Assembly: GCF_002272135.1 (NCBI RefSeq)
Contig: NZ_NPBF01000027.1
Location: 100,014 to 164,013, forward strand
DNA: 64,000 nucleotides
Reading direction: 5' to 3'
Origin: Virgibacillus sp. 7505
GTDB lineage: Bacteria; Bacillota; Bacilli; Bacillales; Amphibacillaceae
In this document: positions 45,358-54,404 of the stretch, one piece after another
Numbering within the stretch: the first letter of the stretch is position 1
Layout: each line of letters begins with the position of its first letter
The notes under the pieces: generated by a model
Told to the model about the DNA's origin: nothing
Database searches by the model: none
What the model saw: only the letters and a program-made list of their open reading frames with translations
Made by a program: the position numbers and the translations under genes

Positions 45358-48135
45358 TTGATAAAAGATAACATAATCCAACAAATCTTACATCTGTCTG
45401 CTAATCTGCCAGATCAACATAAGGACCAGATTGGAATTGATGCCAGTCAAATTGCAGCATTGATGCAGATTAGCAGAAGTGCTGCAAGCAGGTATTTAAA
45501 CGAACTTAATCGTTCGGGGGATATGATCAAGGTCAACACTAGGCCTGTTTATTTTCACATGAAGAGACATTTGGAGGATCACTATAATAAATCTGTCGCT
45601 CAAACAAGCTTTTCTAGTTACGAAGAGTTATTTCACTACTTGCTTAATGAAGAAACCAAAAAAAGGGATCCTTTCTCTGTATTTATTGGTGCAGAAGGAA
45701 GCATGTCCACTCAAATAGAACAATTAAAAGCTGCTATAAGTTATCCTCCAAGAGGTCTTCCAATCATGATTGCTGGAGAAACAGGTGTAGGAAAAAGTAA
45801 TTTGGCGCGATTGACGTATGAATACGCATTGGAAAGCAATCTTATTGCTCCTGAGAGTCCTTTCCTTACAATGAACTGTGCAGAATTTGCTGATAACCCA
45901 GAGTTAGTCACAGCTAATCTTTTTGGTTATGTTAGCGGGGCATTCACCGGCGCTGTGAAAGATACGAAAGGCATCATCGAGTCTGCTGACGGAGGGATAC
46001 TCTTCTTGGATGAGGTGCATCGACTATCCGCGGAAGGACAGGAGAAGTTGTTTCTGTTCATGGACCAAGGAGTATTTCATCCATTGGGAGACAACCAAAA
46101 GTGGAAGAGATCAGATGTAAGGCTTCTATTTGCAACTACAGAAGGAATAGAAGAAACTTTTCTGCCTACATTCATAAGGAGAATTCCGATCATCACATCG
46201 ATTCCTCCATTAAGGGAACGATCTGACGATGAGAAGTTTCGTTTAATCTACCTTTTCTATGAAAAAGAAAGCAGGAATATCGGTGTTAAATTAAGTATCC
46301 AGCATGATGTCATCCGTGCGCTGATGGCCTATCGTCCAAAAGGGAATGTAGGAGAGTTAAAGAATGTAATTACTACGTCTTGTGCAAAAGCTTATCAAGA
46401 ATCGATTGATGCTATGGATGATGGAATTCATATACAACAACGCCATTTGCCAAAGGAAATAGTCGAATACTATTTACTGAATAAACAAAAACATGTACTG
46501 GAACTGCCGGATGAATTTATATCCATACATCCGGCAGTAAAAATTATAAATGATTTTCCCTTTTTGAACCAATCTACGGGGAAACGAAACCATATATATC
46601 AGTCTCTTATAAAACGATTAGCCGGTAATGCGGATCCTAAGGATGACATACCGGAGCTGGCTATCCTCGTTAATCAGGAAATTGACCGAATCATGTACAG
46701 CAACCAAAAAGTAATAGAAGAGGTCGAATTTCTTAGCCTGAAACAACTGATTACTACGTACATGGAGTATAGACCAGTGGATAAATCAATTATCTTTCCG
46801 GGAAGCTTCACTATCGGGCTGACACATTATCTGTTCGAAGCATGCAGCTCAGCCCTTACAGCTAAAGAAGAGGGCACTGCTAAGCAGGTGCTGGATTCCA
46901 TTCAGTTAGTGCTGCCGAATGAAGTGACTTACGCCAATAGGATCGTCAACAAAATCAGGGATACCTTTGATGTATATGTTAACAAACTGGATATTGCTGT
47001 TATTGCTCTTTATCTCTCAGGGTTAAAGAAAAACAAGAGGACTGACCGAATCAGGTCGGTCATCGTTGCACATGGTTTTGCCACAGCAAGCAGTATAGCC
47101 CATGTAGCAAACAGTGTACTTGGCGAGAACATATTCGAGGCTTTCGATATGCCATTAGAGGTGTCTCCTATTGATATTATTCTTAAGATAGAGGATTATA
47201 TGGAAGCTATTGATACGACCAATGGTGTCATTTTTCTAGTTGATATGGGCTCATTGACAGAATTGCAAAACCATTTGCAACCTAAGGGTCCAGGTGCTAT
47301 TGGATTATTAAATAACATTACAACATCCATGGCTATTGAAGTTGGAGAATCAATCCTGCGTGAAGATAAAATAGATCAAATACTTAAGCACGTCACAGCA
47401 TCCATCAAACCAACCTACAAACTGATTAAAGATGAACATAATAAGAACAATGCTATCATTACAACATGTGGTACTGGCATGGGTACTGCGGTGAAAATTA
47501 AAGAGCTCCTTATGAAAGGCATTGGCAACACGAAAAACATCACAGTACTTCCTTATGATTTCTTAAGTTTAAAGAATAATGGGCTTAAGGAACATGTCTT
47601 TACTAGTTATAATGTTTTGGGGATTGTAGGTACTCTTGATCCGAAGGTGCCGCATATTCCCTTTGTAGCTATGGAAGACATTATTTCAGAGAAAGATACG
47701 AATAAGCTGAATGAAATATTCAGTGGGATCTTGCCGCCTGCAAAGATTGAAGAATTGAATGAAACAATGCTGAAGCTTTTCTCTCTCGAAAGTGTTATTC
47801 ACCATTTAACAATTCTTAATCCTGACAAGCTTATTGATAATTTGAGCGAAATCCTAGGAAAAATTCAGCAAGAATTGAACATTACGTTCTCAAATCCTAC
47901 TTTAATGAGTTTATATATTCATATGAGTTGTCTAGTTGAAAGGCTAGTCAAGAAAAGCCCTATTGAATATTACTCTGATATGGAACAATTCGGGGAAGAA
48001 CACAAAACGTTCGTTCATCTGATGAAGCGTATATTCTATAGAATCGAAGAGAATTACGGCGTAGAAATTCCCTTGTCGGAGATCGGATACATTTATGACA
48101 TTATAAAAATCAGAAACGAATCCTTTGTTTATTAG
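45358..48135 (+). CDS. LevR-type sigma-54 activator with PTS regulation domains
   Basis: 925 aa from TTG 45358 after AGGAGAGG. An N-terminal winged HTH is followed by the AAA+ domain with Walker A GETGVGKSN (about 142-150), GAFTGA near 194-199, which contacts sigma-54, and Walker B ILFLDEVHRLS. PRD1 follows, then an EIIA-Man-like domain (His about 572 in VAHG), an EIIB-Gat-like segment (Cys about 704 in TTCGTGMGTA) and PRD2 near the end. Phosphorylation by HPr and by the permease would switch it according to substrate. It activates the upstream -24/-12 promoter. Confidence 0.93.
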   Translation: MIKDNIIQQILHLSANLPDQHKDQIGIDASQIAALMQISRSAASRYLNELNRSGDMIKVNTRPVYFHMKRHLEDHYNKSVAQTSFSSYEELFHYLLNEETKKRDPFSVFIGAEGSMSTQIEQLKAAISYPPRGLPIMIAGETGVGKSNLARLTYEYALESNLIAPESPFLTMNCAEFADNPELVTANLFGYVSGAFTGAVKDTKGIIESADGGILFLDEVHRLSAEGQEKLFLFMDQGVFHPLGDNQKWKRSDVRLLFATTEGIEETFLPTFIRRIPIITSIPPLRERSDDEKFRLIYLFYEKESRNIGVKLSIQHDVIRALMAYRPKGNVGELKNVITTSCAKAYQESIDAMDDGIHIQQRHLPKEIVEYYLLNKQKHVLELPDEFISIHPAVKIINDFPFLNQSTGKRNHIYQSLIKRLAGNADPKDDIPELAILVNQEIDRIMYSNQKVIEEVEFLSLKQLITTYMEYRPVDKSIIFPGSFTIGLTHYLFEACSSALTAKEEGTAKQVLDSIQLVLPNEVTYANRIVNKIRDTFDVYVNKLDIAVIALYLSGLKKNKRTDRIRSVIVAHGFATASSIAHVANSVLGENIFEAFDMPLEVSPIDIILKIEDYMEAIDTTNGVIFLVDMGSLTELQNHLQPKGPGAIGLLNNITTSMAIEVGESILREDKIDQILKHVTASIKPTYKLIKDEHNKNNAIITTCGTGMGTAVKIKELLMKGIGNTKNITVLPYDFLSLKNNGLKEHVFTSYNVLGIVGTLDPKVPHIPFVAMEDIISEKDTNKLNEIFSGILPPAKIEELNETMLKLFSLESVIHHLTILNPDKLIDNLSEILGKIQQELNITFSNPTLMSLYIHMSCLVERLVKKSPIEYYSDMEQFGEEHKTFVHLMKRIFYRIEENYGVEIPLSEIGYIYDIIKIRNESFVY

Positions 48136-48153
48136 AGTAGAGAGGGAGATAGT

Positions 48154-48438
48154 ATGCTCTTAGAGAAATTTACAGTTACAGATAAAATGGGTATTCATGC
48201 TCGTCCTGCAACAAAGCTAGTTCAAGCAGCAAATAAATTTAAATCTAATATTCACCTTGGGTTTGAGGAAACAAAAGTCAACATGAAATCTATTACTGGT
48301 ATCATGACACTTGGAATAACAGAAGGAATGATTATTGAAGTTATGACAGAAGGAGAAGATGAACGGAAAGCGTTTCAAGCATTATGTGAGTTGATGGAAA
48401 GAGAAAGTATAGGAGTGTCTGTGAAAGCTATCAGTTAA
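48154..48438 (+). CDS. HPr-like phosphocarrier protein, 94 aa
   Basis: HPr signature GIHARPAT with phosphorylation site His15, and the regulatory Ser46 in NMKSITGIM, where HPr usually has KSIMGVM. Both residues are kept, so PEP-dependent transfer and HPr-kinase regulation remain possible, unlike in Crh (Gln15). The C-terminal helix differs from ordinary HPr. It starts 18 nt after the activator gene with GAGAGGGAG. It is probably an operon-dedicated HPr. Confidence 0.93.
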   Translation: MLLEKFTVTDKMGIHARPATKLVQAANKFKSNIHLGFEETKVNMKSITGIMTLGITEGMIIEVMTEGEDERKAFQALCELMERESIGVSVKAIS

Positions 48439-48441
48439 ATG

Positions 48442-48487
48442 TAATGAAAGCATCAAGAGTTATTTCTCTGATGCTTTCATTTTTCTT
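48442..48487. terminator. Bidirectional terminator between the HPr gene and rpoN
   Basis: AATGAAAGCATCA and TGATGCTTTCATT pair around a 12-nt loop with a T-rich tail. The right arm overlaps the last codons of rpoN. Confidence 0.85.
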
Positions 48488-49769
48488 TACGAATTCTAGA
48501 ATCCTCAAATCCTAATTCCATTCGATATTTCGCGACTGTTCTCCTGGATATAGCGATGGAGTGCTTCTGGAGTAAGGCTGTAATTTTTTGATCTGATAAA
48601 GGAGAGGATTTCCGCTCATTTTCAAGTAATTCTTTCATTTTCTCCTTTATCTGATGTACGGAATGGAAAGCATCCGTCTTCGTACTAGAGACTCCTTTGG
48701 AGAAGAGTTGTTTGAAAGCAAAGAGACCGAGGGGTGTTTGCAGGTACTTATTGCTAGTTGCTCTGCTAACAGTTGATTCATGGACTTGCGCAGCGTTTGC
48801 AATATCTTTTAGCGTCATGGACTTTAAGCAAGTTGTACCTTCTTTAAAGAAATCTGGTTGGAATGCAAGTATCTCCTTCGTTATGTTGTAGAGAGTCTGT
48901 TGCCTTTGTGCCAGTCCTTTAATCAATTGAGAGGCTGCATAGATACTTTCTCTTGCGTATCGTTTCACTTCATTTGATGGGTCGTTATGAAGCATGGCTG
49001 AAAAGGAGGGGTCAAGTTTTACGACTGGTAAATGCGCTTGATTCACAATAATGCTAATGCCACTGTCTGTTTGTCTTAGAATCACATCTGCTGCAATATA
49101 ATGAGTAGGCTTTGTATGGAAGTTCATAGCAGGATAAGGGTTCAGTGACTTGATTTGCAATTCTGCCTCATAGATGTCAGATAGTTCTACACCGAGTAAG
49201 GTTGAAAGTATTTCATATTCTTTTTCTGCCAGCAGTCCCAGATGCTCATCCACAATCTTATAGGCAAGGGAATCATCGGATTTTATTTGCAGGAGAAGGC
49301 ATTCGTGCAAGTCTCTAGCTCCAATCCCTGGGGGATCTAGAGTTTGAAGTATAGCAATTGCATCATCTAATTTCTCACTCTTGATACGTAATGAAGTAGC
49401 AGCATGTAACCTATCCAGAATCAGATAACCCTTATCATCTAAACTTCCTATTAGATAATATAATACGGCTCTTACATCAGGTGAAATGGCTAATAGAGAA
49501 ATTTGATGCTTCAGATTTTCTGTCAAAGATTCTTCTGATACCATTCTGTCGTATGTATCAGCTGCAGCGGAAGTATTTGACCTGTTGGATTCCCAGTCTT
49601 TGGAAGGGGATGCGTCTAATTGAAGGGCGGGATTGGACTGAATCTGATCCTGTATATATTCATTAAGCTCAGCGGATGAGAATTGTAAAATAGAAATGGA
49701 TTGCCTAAGAGATGGTGTCAAAGTAAGGGCTAGCTGCTGCTTTTGTTTGAGACTGACATGCAAAGACAT
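48477..49769 (-). CDS. rpoN: RNA polymerase sigma-54 factor
   Basis: 430 aa from ATG 49769 after GAGGTGAAG; a longer frame has no site. Region I is Gln/Leu-rich (LKQKQQLALTLTPSL and SISILQF). A core-binding domain and HTH follow, ending with the RpoN box (SRRTVAKYRMELG; the family consensus is ARRTVAKYR). In Firmicutes it is SigL. It reads -24/-12 promoters only with an activator such as LevR. It is convergent with the PTS module that carries such a promoter. Confidence 0.96.
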   Translation of the reverse strand: MSLHVSLKQKQQLALTLTPSLRQSISILQFSSAELNEYIQDQIQSNPALQLDASPSKDWESNRSNTSAAADTYDRMVSEESLTENLKHQISLLAISPDVRAVLYYLIGSLDDKGYLILDRLHAATSLRIKSEKLDDAIAILQTLDPPGIGARDLHECLLLQIKSDDSLAYKIVDEHLGLLAEKEYEILSTLLGVELSDIYEAELQIKSLNPYPAMNFHTKPTHYIAADVILRQTDSGISIIVNQAHLPVVKLDPSFSAMLHNDPSNEVKRYARESIYAASQLIKGLAQRQQTLYNITKEILAFQPDFFKEGTTCLKSMTLKDIANAAQVHESTVSRATSNKYLQTPLGLFAFKQLFSKGVSSTKTDAFHSVHQIKEKMKELLENERKSSPLSDQKITALLQKHSIAISRRTVAKYRMELGFEDSRIRKEK

Positions 49770-49990
49770 TAACTTCACCTCTAAATTGATTGATAATTCT
49801 AATTTTACACAGCTGTACAGCAGAAGGCTATACATACTTATCTAAAAATCAATAACTACGTTAAAGGCTTCGTATTTCATTAGATATTCCTATTAGTTTG
49901 CCCGATTTTTTATACTGAGGGTATATTGCTTTCTATCATGGTGTCACATCCATTTGTATAAGGTATCAGTAAAGACTTTTCCTAAAAGCG

Positions 49991-50019
49991 TTGACAAGGC
50001 CATATAACTTTAATAAAAT
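49991..50019 (+). promoter_or_regulatory. Sigma-A promoter of the tRNA-Val gene
   Basis: TTGACA (49991-49996), a 17-bp spacer and TAAAAT (50014-50019) lie 26 bp before the tRNA. This is close to a perfect stable-RNA promoter. Confidence 0.85.
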
Positions 50020-50044
50020 AATACAAGACGTTACATTACATATC

Positions 50045-50117
50045 GATTCCGTAGCTCAGCTGGGAGAGCACTACCTTGACAGGGTAGGGGTCGCTGGTTC
50101 AAGTCCAGTCGGAATCA
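50045..50117 (+). tRNA. tRNA-Val (anticodon GAC)
   Basis: A 73-nt cloverleaf. The acceptor stem is GATTCCG/CGGAATC with discriminator A, and no CCA is encoded. The D-arm is in AGCTCAGCTGGGAGAGC. The anticodon stem CTACC/GGTAG encloses loop TTGACAG (GAC). The T-arm contains GGTTCAAGTCC. It is a single gene with its own promoter and terminator. Confidence 0.95.
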
Positions 50118-50124
50118 CTAATTG

Positions 50125-50169
50125 AAAAAAGCTTGAAACCATTGGTACATAAGGGTTTCAAGCTTTTTT
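50125..50169 (+). terminator. Terminator of the tRNA-Val gene
   Basis: AAAAAAGCTTGAAACC and GGTTTCAAGCTTTTTT form a 16-bp stem around a 13-nt loop. Confidence 0.9.
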
Positions 50170-50194
50170 GTTTTTCTGGTAGAAAGTGATTCAA
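50151..50194. repeat. Left copy of imperfect direct repeat flanking the tRNA-adjacent island
   Basis: AAGGGTTTCAAGCTT followed by TTTGTTT and CTGGTA-AGTGA recurs at 54597-54640 with about 8 differences in 44 bases and one small gap. The left copy includes the right arm of the tRNA terminator. It may be an attachment-site remnant or a duplicated terminator tail. Confidence 0.5.
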
Positions 50195-50644
50195 GGGCGG
50201 TAATGGGACAAATGCTAATATTTTTCTCTTACGCAATGATATTGCTAATTTCAATCAACTTGGTTTCTCTAACCGAATCAATAGCTCCTTAAAAATAACC
50301 AGTATGTTTAAAAGTAACGCTAAATTATTTGTAATCAAATAAGCGTGAAGCTACTAAATAAATAGAACCCCACCGATAGAGGAGGGACTTTGGGACTTAC
50401 TTAAATCTTTCACTAATACTGTCTGTTTAATGGATTTCCACTGGTTGCACGTTTTGAAATGATGATAAAAGACTCCTTTCGAGGAGTTTGGGGCGATTAA
50501 AAACTCTGTTTTCTAAACAAAATAAACTGAATTCTTAGTTTTTTATTTTTGGAATTTTAAATATAATCATTTAAAAGATGCATGAAAAATGGGATGGAAT
50601 GATGTAGAGGTCAGATTTTTAAAGCAATGGACAGAGGTGAGTTA
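50195..50644. other. Gene-free stretch, little recognisable
   Basis: AT-rich, with no credible gene. There is a short hairpin, ACTCCTTTCGAGGAGT (50472-50487), without a T-run. A weak AGAGGTG site at the end belongs to the next gene. No promoter is assigned with confidence. Confidence 0.5.
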
Positions 50645-52552
50645 ATGAAGATAGGAAAGTCGGATAATATAAAGGACAGCTCTTTCTCCATTGAATATAA
50701 AGAAAAATACATTAGTTCCATATCGCATATCAATGACCCATATAAGATGAACTGGGTAGAAGGAACCCAATTGTGGGGAACTATTAAAGCACCAGAAGGA
50801 ATAGAGACTACAGTAATTCGCAATTTAACTGAACATAATACTTTTAAGGAAGTTTACAAGTTTACGAATAATACGGAGTTTGACATCTTTTCTAAGCTAG
50901 GAGATACCTCAATTTACACAACCTTTAATGATGATTATGACGCGGCAGATATTTGTATGGTGAATAAATGTCATGCTCATATTTGGTGTGGCGGAGAAGT
51001 GAGTTATGTTATGGGATTGAGAATGGGAGGGGAAGCCCCCCATTTAGGATTAATCTTAACAAGAGGAAGTTTAAATTCATACAGTGTTGAGCGTGATTTA
51101 TCATTGATGAGTAATGATCGCGGAGACTTTTTATTACATATAGCTCCGTTTCAGTTAGCGCCTGGAGAATCTTACATGATCGAATGGGAACTATTTTGGC
51201 ATAAAGGAAAAGAAGACTTTTATAATATACTTTTAACTTATCCCAACTATGTACATATACAAGCTGAAAATTATACTCTATTTGAAAATGAAGCGATCCA
51301 TATAGATATAATTCATCATGAAAATCTAATAAACCATGAAGTTGAAATATCAAGAGATGGAAAGCCAATTGTATTTAATAAAGAAAAAAATATTCTAAAA
51401 ATCAGAGAGGAAGATTTGTCTCCTGGAGAGTATTGCTATTCTGTAAAGATCAGTGGAATTATGGCGGAAGCAAAGATATTTGTACTGCCTGAAATAAAAA
51501 AAGTTACGAAAAGCAGATGTGAATTTATCGTAAATATGCAACAATACCATAATATTAATAGTCACCTAGATGGTGCCTACCTAATTTATGATAATGAAGA
51601 TCATCAAATGTTTTATTCTCATTACCATGATCATAACGGGGGCAGAGAAAGAGTTGGAATGGGAGTATTACTTGCTCGTTTTCTGAGAAACAATGAGAAT
51701 GAGCAAGTAGAAGAAAGCTTGAAAAAGTATATAAGTTATATCAGAAGAGAACTTTACGATGAAAAGACAGGTATGGTATATAACGATATAAAAAGAAATA
51801 ACGATATTCATCGGTTATATAACTATTCTTGGTTGGCTGTCCTGTTTAAGGAGTTATATCTAACATGGAAGAGCGAAACATACTTAAAGGATATGGCTAA
51901 AGTATTATTGTCATACTATAAGCATGGCGGAGCTAATTTTTATCCGATTGAAATGCCAATGTTTGAAATGCTTACCTTATTAGAGGAAGCCAAATTAGAT
52001 ACTGAAAGAAACAATATTTTTGGTTACTTTAAAGAGCATATAAATATTATCAATCAATATGGAATTAGCTATCCCAAATCAGAAGTCAACTTTGAACAGA
52101 GCATTGTAGCACCCGCTGCAAATCTTTTACTAGAGATGTATAAATTAACGGATGATAATAAATTTCTTATTGAAGCAAATAAACATGTGAAAATCTTAGA
52201 GCTTTTCAACGGTCTACAGCCCGACTATCATCTCTACGAAACGGCCATAAGGCATTGGGATGGTTATTGGTTCGGAAAAAGTAAACTGTATGGGGACACT
52301 TTTCCGCATTATTGGAGTGCCTATACGGGACGTGTATATCAAAATTTAGCTGAGATAACTAACGATCCTGAATACTATAAAAAAGCAGAGGCTTCTCTTC
52401 GAAGTGTATTAAATCTATTTTCATCAGATGGAAGTGCATCTTGTGCAAAAATAACCCCGTATACAGTAAATGGAATAACAGGTGGGTTCTACGATCCATG
52501 GTCCAACGATCAAGATTGGGGTCTATACTTTATGTTTGACTATCATAATTAA
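50645..52552 (+). CDS. Glycosidase-like two-domain protein, 635 aa
   Basis: ATG 50645 follows AGAGGTG with 5-nt spacing; an ATG at 50627 has no site. There is no signal peptide. The first half (about 1-300) is beta-rich, with WVEGTQLWGTIKAP and GGEVSYVMGLRMGG. The second half (about 305-635) is helical with aromatic loops (YSHYHDHNGGRERVGMG, YNYSWLAVLF, HYWSAYTGR, GGFYDPWSNDQDW), like an (alpha/alpha)6 six-hairpin glycosidase. Asp/Glu residues in these loops could be catalytic. The family is not identified. A terminator follows. Confidence 0.6.
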   Translation: MKIGKSDNIKDSSFSIEYKEKYISSISHINDPYKMNWVEGTQLWGTIKAPEGIETTVIRNLTEHNTFKEVYKFTNNTEFDIFSKLGDTSIYTTFNDDYDAADICMVNKCHAHIWCGGEVSYVMGLRMGGEAPHLGLILTRGSLNSYSVERDLSLMSNDRGDFLLHIAPFQLAPGESYMIEWELFWHKGKEDFYNILLTYPNYVHIQAENYTLFENEAIHIDIIHHENLINHEVEISRDGKPIVFNKEKNILKIREEDLSPGEYCYSVKISGIMAEAKIFVLPEIKKVTKSRCEFIVNMQQYHNINSHLDGAYLIYDNEDHQMFYSHYHDHNGGRERVGMGVLLARFLRNNENEQVEESLKKYISYIRRELYDEKTGMVYNDIKRNNDIHRLYNYSWLAVLFKELYLTWKSETYLKDMAKVLLSYYKHGGANFYPIEMPMFEMLTLLEEAKLDTERNNIFGYFKEHINIINQYGISYPKSEVNFEQSIVAPAANLLLEMYKLTDDNKFLIEANKHVKILELFNGLQPDYHLYETAIRHWDGYWFGKSKLYGDTFPHYWSAYTGRVYQNLAEITNDPEYYKKAEASLRSVLNLFSSDGSASCAKITPYTVNGITGGFYDPWSNDQDWGLYFMFDYHN

Positions 52553-52612
52553 AAAAAGACATTTATAAGTATGGTTAACTCATAATAAAAGTACATTTAA
52601 AGATTATAAAAG

Positions 52613-52645
52613 AGGAAGCAGAGTCAAATCTGCTTCCTTTTTTTA
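52613..52645 (+). terminator. Terminator after the glycosidase-like gene
   Basis: AGGAAGCAGA and TCTGCTTCCT pair around a 6-nt loop, with seven T residues. Confidence 0.9.
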
Positions 52646-52722
52646 TGTTCACAATTAATTATTCCCAATCCATAGCATGCTCTCTTATGGCGTGTTGAAA
52701 CCTTAAAGAAGGAGGTATAAAA

Positions 52723-52917
52723 ATGAACTACGCCTTGCATGAAGTTCTTGAGGTTCATGAGATGGCTGCATTTAAGACAAATTATCTAACTAAGTCGAAA
52801 ACAATGAAAGCATTAGTTACCGACCAGAAATTAAAGAATATTATGCAGCAAGACATTGATATATCTACGAAACAATTACAAGAATATGCTTCTATACTTT
52901 CCAATTGTAAGCAGTAA
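52723..52917 (+). CDS. Small CotF-family-associated protein, 64 aa
   Basis: ATG 52723 follows AAGGAGGTATAAAA. The product is a mostly helical 64-aa protein: LHEVLEVHEMAAFKTNYLTKS, then QQDIDISTKQLQEYASIL. It has the size and pattern of the small partner that lies before CotF-like coat genes (YraG type in B. subtilis). It ends 18 nt before the next gene, so the two form a unit. The coat role is inferred from the partner. Confidence 0.75.
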   Translation: MNYALHEVLEVHEMAAFKTNYLTKSKTMKALVTDQKLKNIMQQDIDISTKQLQEYASILSNCKQ

Positions 52918-52935
52918 ACCAGGAGGTGAATGAAA

Positions 52936-53235
52936 ATGAATCCAATCATTGAAAATCTAACTGGCATGGATGCACTATCAGATCAAGTGGTTGCAATGGA
53001 TTTATTGATTGCAGCTAAAAGTGGTGTTAGAAATTATGCCATGGCAGTTACTGAATCAGGAACGCCTGAAATTAAGGAAATCCTAACTCGCCATTTAATA
53101 GAGGCTATAGATATGCATGAAAGTATATCAGCATATATGGAAGAAAAAGGGTGGTATCATGCTTGGGATACAAACGAACAAATCAATATAGATTTAAATA
53201 ATATCGATACAGCACTGAAATTACCCACTCTGTAA
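52936..53235 (+). CDS. Spore coat protein, CotF family (YraF/YhcQ type), 99 aa
   Basis: ATG 52936 lies 9 nt after CAGGAGG; the ATG at 52930 is only 3 nt away and is less likely. The coat F domain pattern is present: LTGMDALSDQVVAMDLLIAAKSGVRNYAMAVTE, then LIEAIDMHESISAYMEEKGWYHAWD. Four-helix coat F proteins bind the spore coat. It pairs with the preceding 64-aa gene. A stem without a strong T-run follows. Confidence 0.88.
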   Translation: MNPIIENLTGMDALSDQVVAMDLLIAAKSGVRNYAMAVTESGTPEIKEILTRHLIEAIDMHESISAYMEEKGWYHAWDTNEQINIDLNNIDTALKLPTL

Positions 53236-53242
53236 AAACAAA

Positions 53243-53271
53243 ATAGGAACAGTTTACAAAACTGTTCCTAT
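53243..53271. terminator. Inverted repeat after the CotF gene
   Basis: AATAGGAACAGTTT and AAACTGTTCCTATT pair around a 4-nt loop between convergent genes. The downstream T-run is weak, so termination is likely but not certain. Confidence 0.65.
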
Positions 53272-53318
53272 TAAACCTTAATAGGTGCTAATTTTATGTC
53301 CCCTTCTAAATCCCTTCT

Positions 53319-54404
53319 TTAACTTGTAGGAGCAGGAAATTCATCAATTTTCATTCGAAGTAAACTATAAGGTTTTTGTCTCAGGTCTTTGCCATAGTGA
53401 AATCTTCCCTGCCGATGTAATTGGTTCACAATGACATACAAATATTGATCCGGACCAATTGAGAAAGTATCCGGCCATAAAATTCTCGGATCATGAGCGA
53501 TAGTTTCCATAATGCCATTTGACAATATTTTACGGATACTGTTGTTTTCATAATCTCCAGCATAAACAGTTCCCTTTGCGTCGGTGATCATTCCATCAGA
53601 TGCACCCTTTTCTCCCCAAAATTCCACATGATAAGGTAAATCCGTGTCCGGTATCATTCTGTTTCTCAGGGCTTCTGTTGAGATAGAGAACAATTGCCGA
53701 CTGGTTAGTGGAGCAAAATATAATATCTTTCCTTCTGGGGAAATCGCCAGACTATCAGATGCCAATCTAAATGGAGAAGTTGAACCGTCTTTGTATCGAT
53801 TCATTAAAATTTGGCCTTCTACTTTCGGGATAAAATAGGGATCGGGTGAAGTTGAATTTGCTCCATTTAACCGTCTAAACGCTGTTCCGCTTTCTAAATC
53901 TACAACGATAATCGCTCCTGGACCCCTAGAAGAAGAATCCGTGATATAGGCATAACCTGCGTTGCCAACACGAAAATCAAATCGTATATCATTCAGGTAA
54001 GTTGTTGGCAGGACAACATCTTCCGAAAAGGTATATACCCTCCTAATTGTATTGGTTTTTAAATCAACAGCGACTAATTTTGCCCCACCTTTAATTGGTT
54101 CTGAAAAATTAGGTGCCCCTGTATCTAACACCCAAAGCGTGCCCAAACCATCCGCAACTACACTTTGTACACTGATGAAAGTCATTGTAATATTCTCGGG
54201 GTTAACCAAATTGGTTTGTAAATTAGGATAGGGAACCAGTTTATCCCCAATGATTTCTGCCACTGTAAATTTAACATCGTCTCCCCATTTCGGAAAACAA
54301 ACAAAAATACGACCAGTTTCTGACACACTAACACCCGTAGGCATAGCGCCATAAAATGCATAAACCAGTTCTAACTTACCGAAATATCTTTCTGTAGGTA
54401 GCAT
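53319..54404 (-). CDS. Major royal jelly/yellow-family beta-propeller protein
   Basis: 361 aa from ATG 54404, 11 nt after GAGGAGG; an ATG eight codons upstream is an alternative. The MRJP pattern starts with PTGVSVSETGRIFVCFPKW. It continues with GTLWVLDTGAPNF, YLNDIRFDFRVGNAGYAYITDSS, GAIIVVDLESG and DSLAISPEGKILYFAPLTSRQLFSI. KGTVYAGDYENNSI comes later. A six-bladed propeller is expected. It has no signal peptide, so it is probably cytoplasmic. Bacterial members are uncommon, and their ligand or activity is unknown. Confidence 0.85.
   Translation of the reverse strand: MLPTERYFGKLELVYAFYGAMPTGVSVSETGRIFVCFPKWGDDVKFTVAEIIGDKLVPYPNLQTNLVNPENITMTFISVQSVVADGLGTLWVLDTGAPNFSEPIKGGAKLVAVDLKTNTIRRVYTFSEDVVLPTTYLNDIRFDFRVGNAGYAYITDSSSRGPGAIIVVDLESGTAFRRLNGANSTSPDPYFIPKVEGQILMNRYKDGSTSPFRLASDSLAISPEGKILYFAPLTSRQLFSISTEALRNRMIPDTDLPYHVEFWGEKGASDGMITDAKGTVYAGDYENNSIRKILSNGIMETIAHDPRILWPDTFSIGPDQYLYVIVNQLHRQGRFHYGKDLRQKPYSLLRMKIDEFPAPTS

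Noticed and set aside
50472..50487. Hairpin in the gap after tRNA-Val
   Set aside because: Short stem, no T-run and no gene ending nearby.
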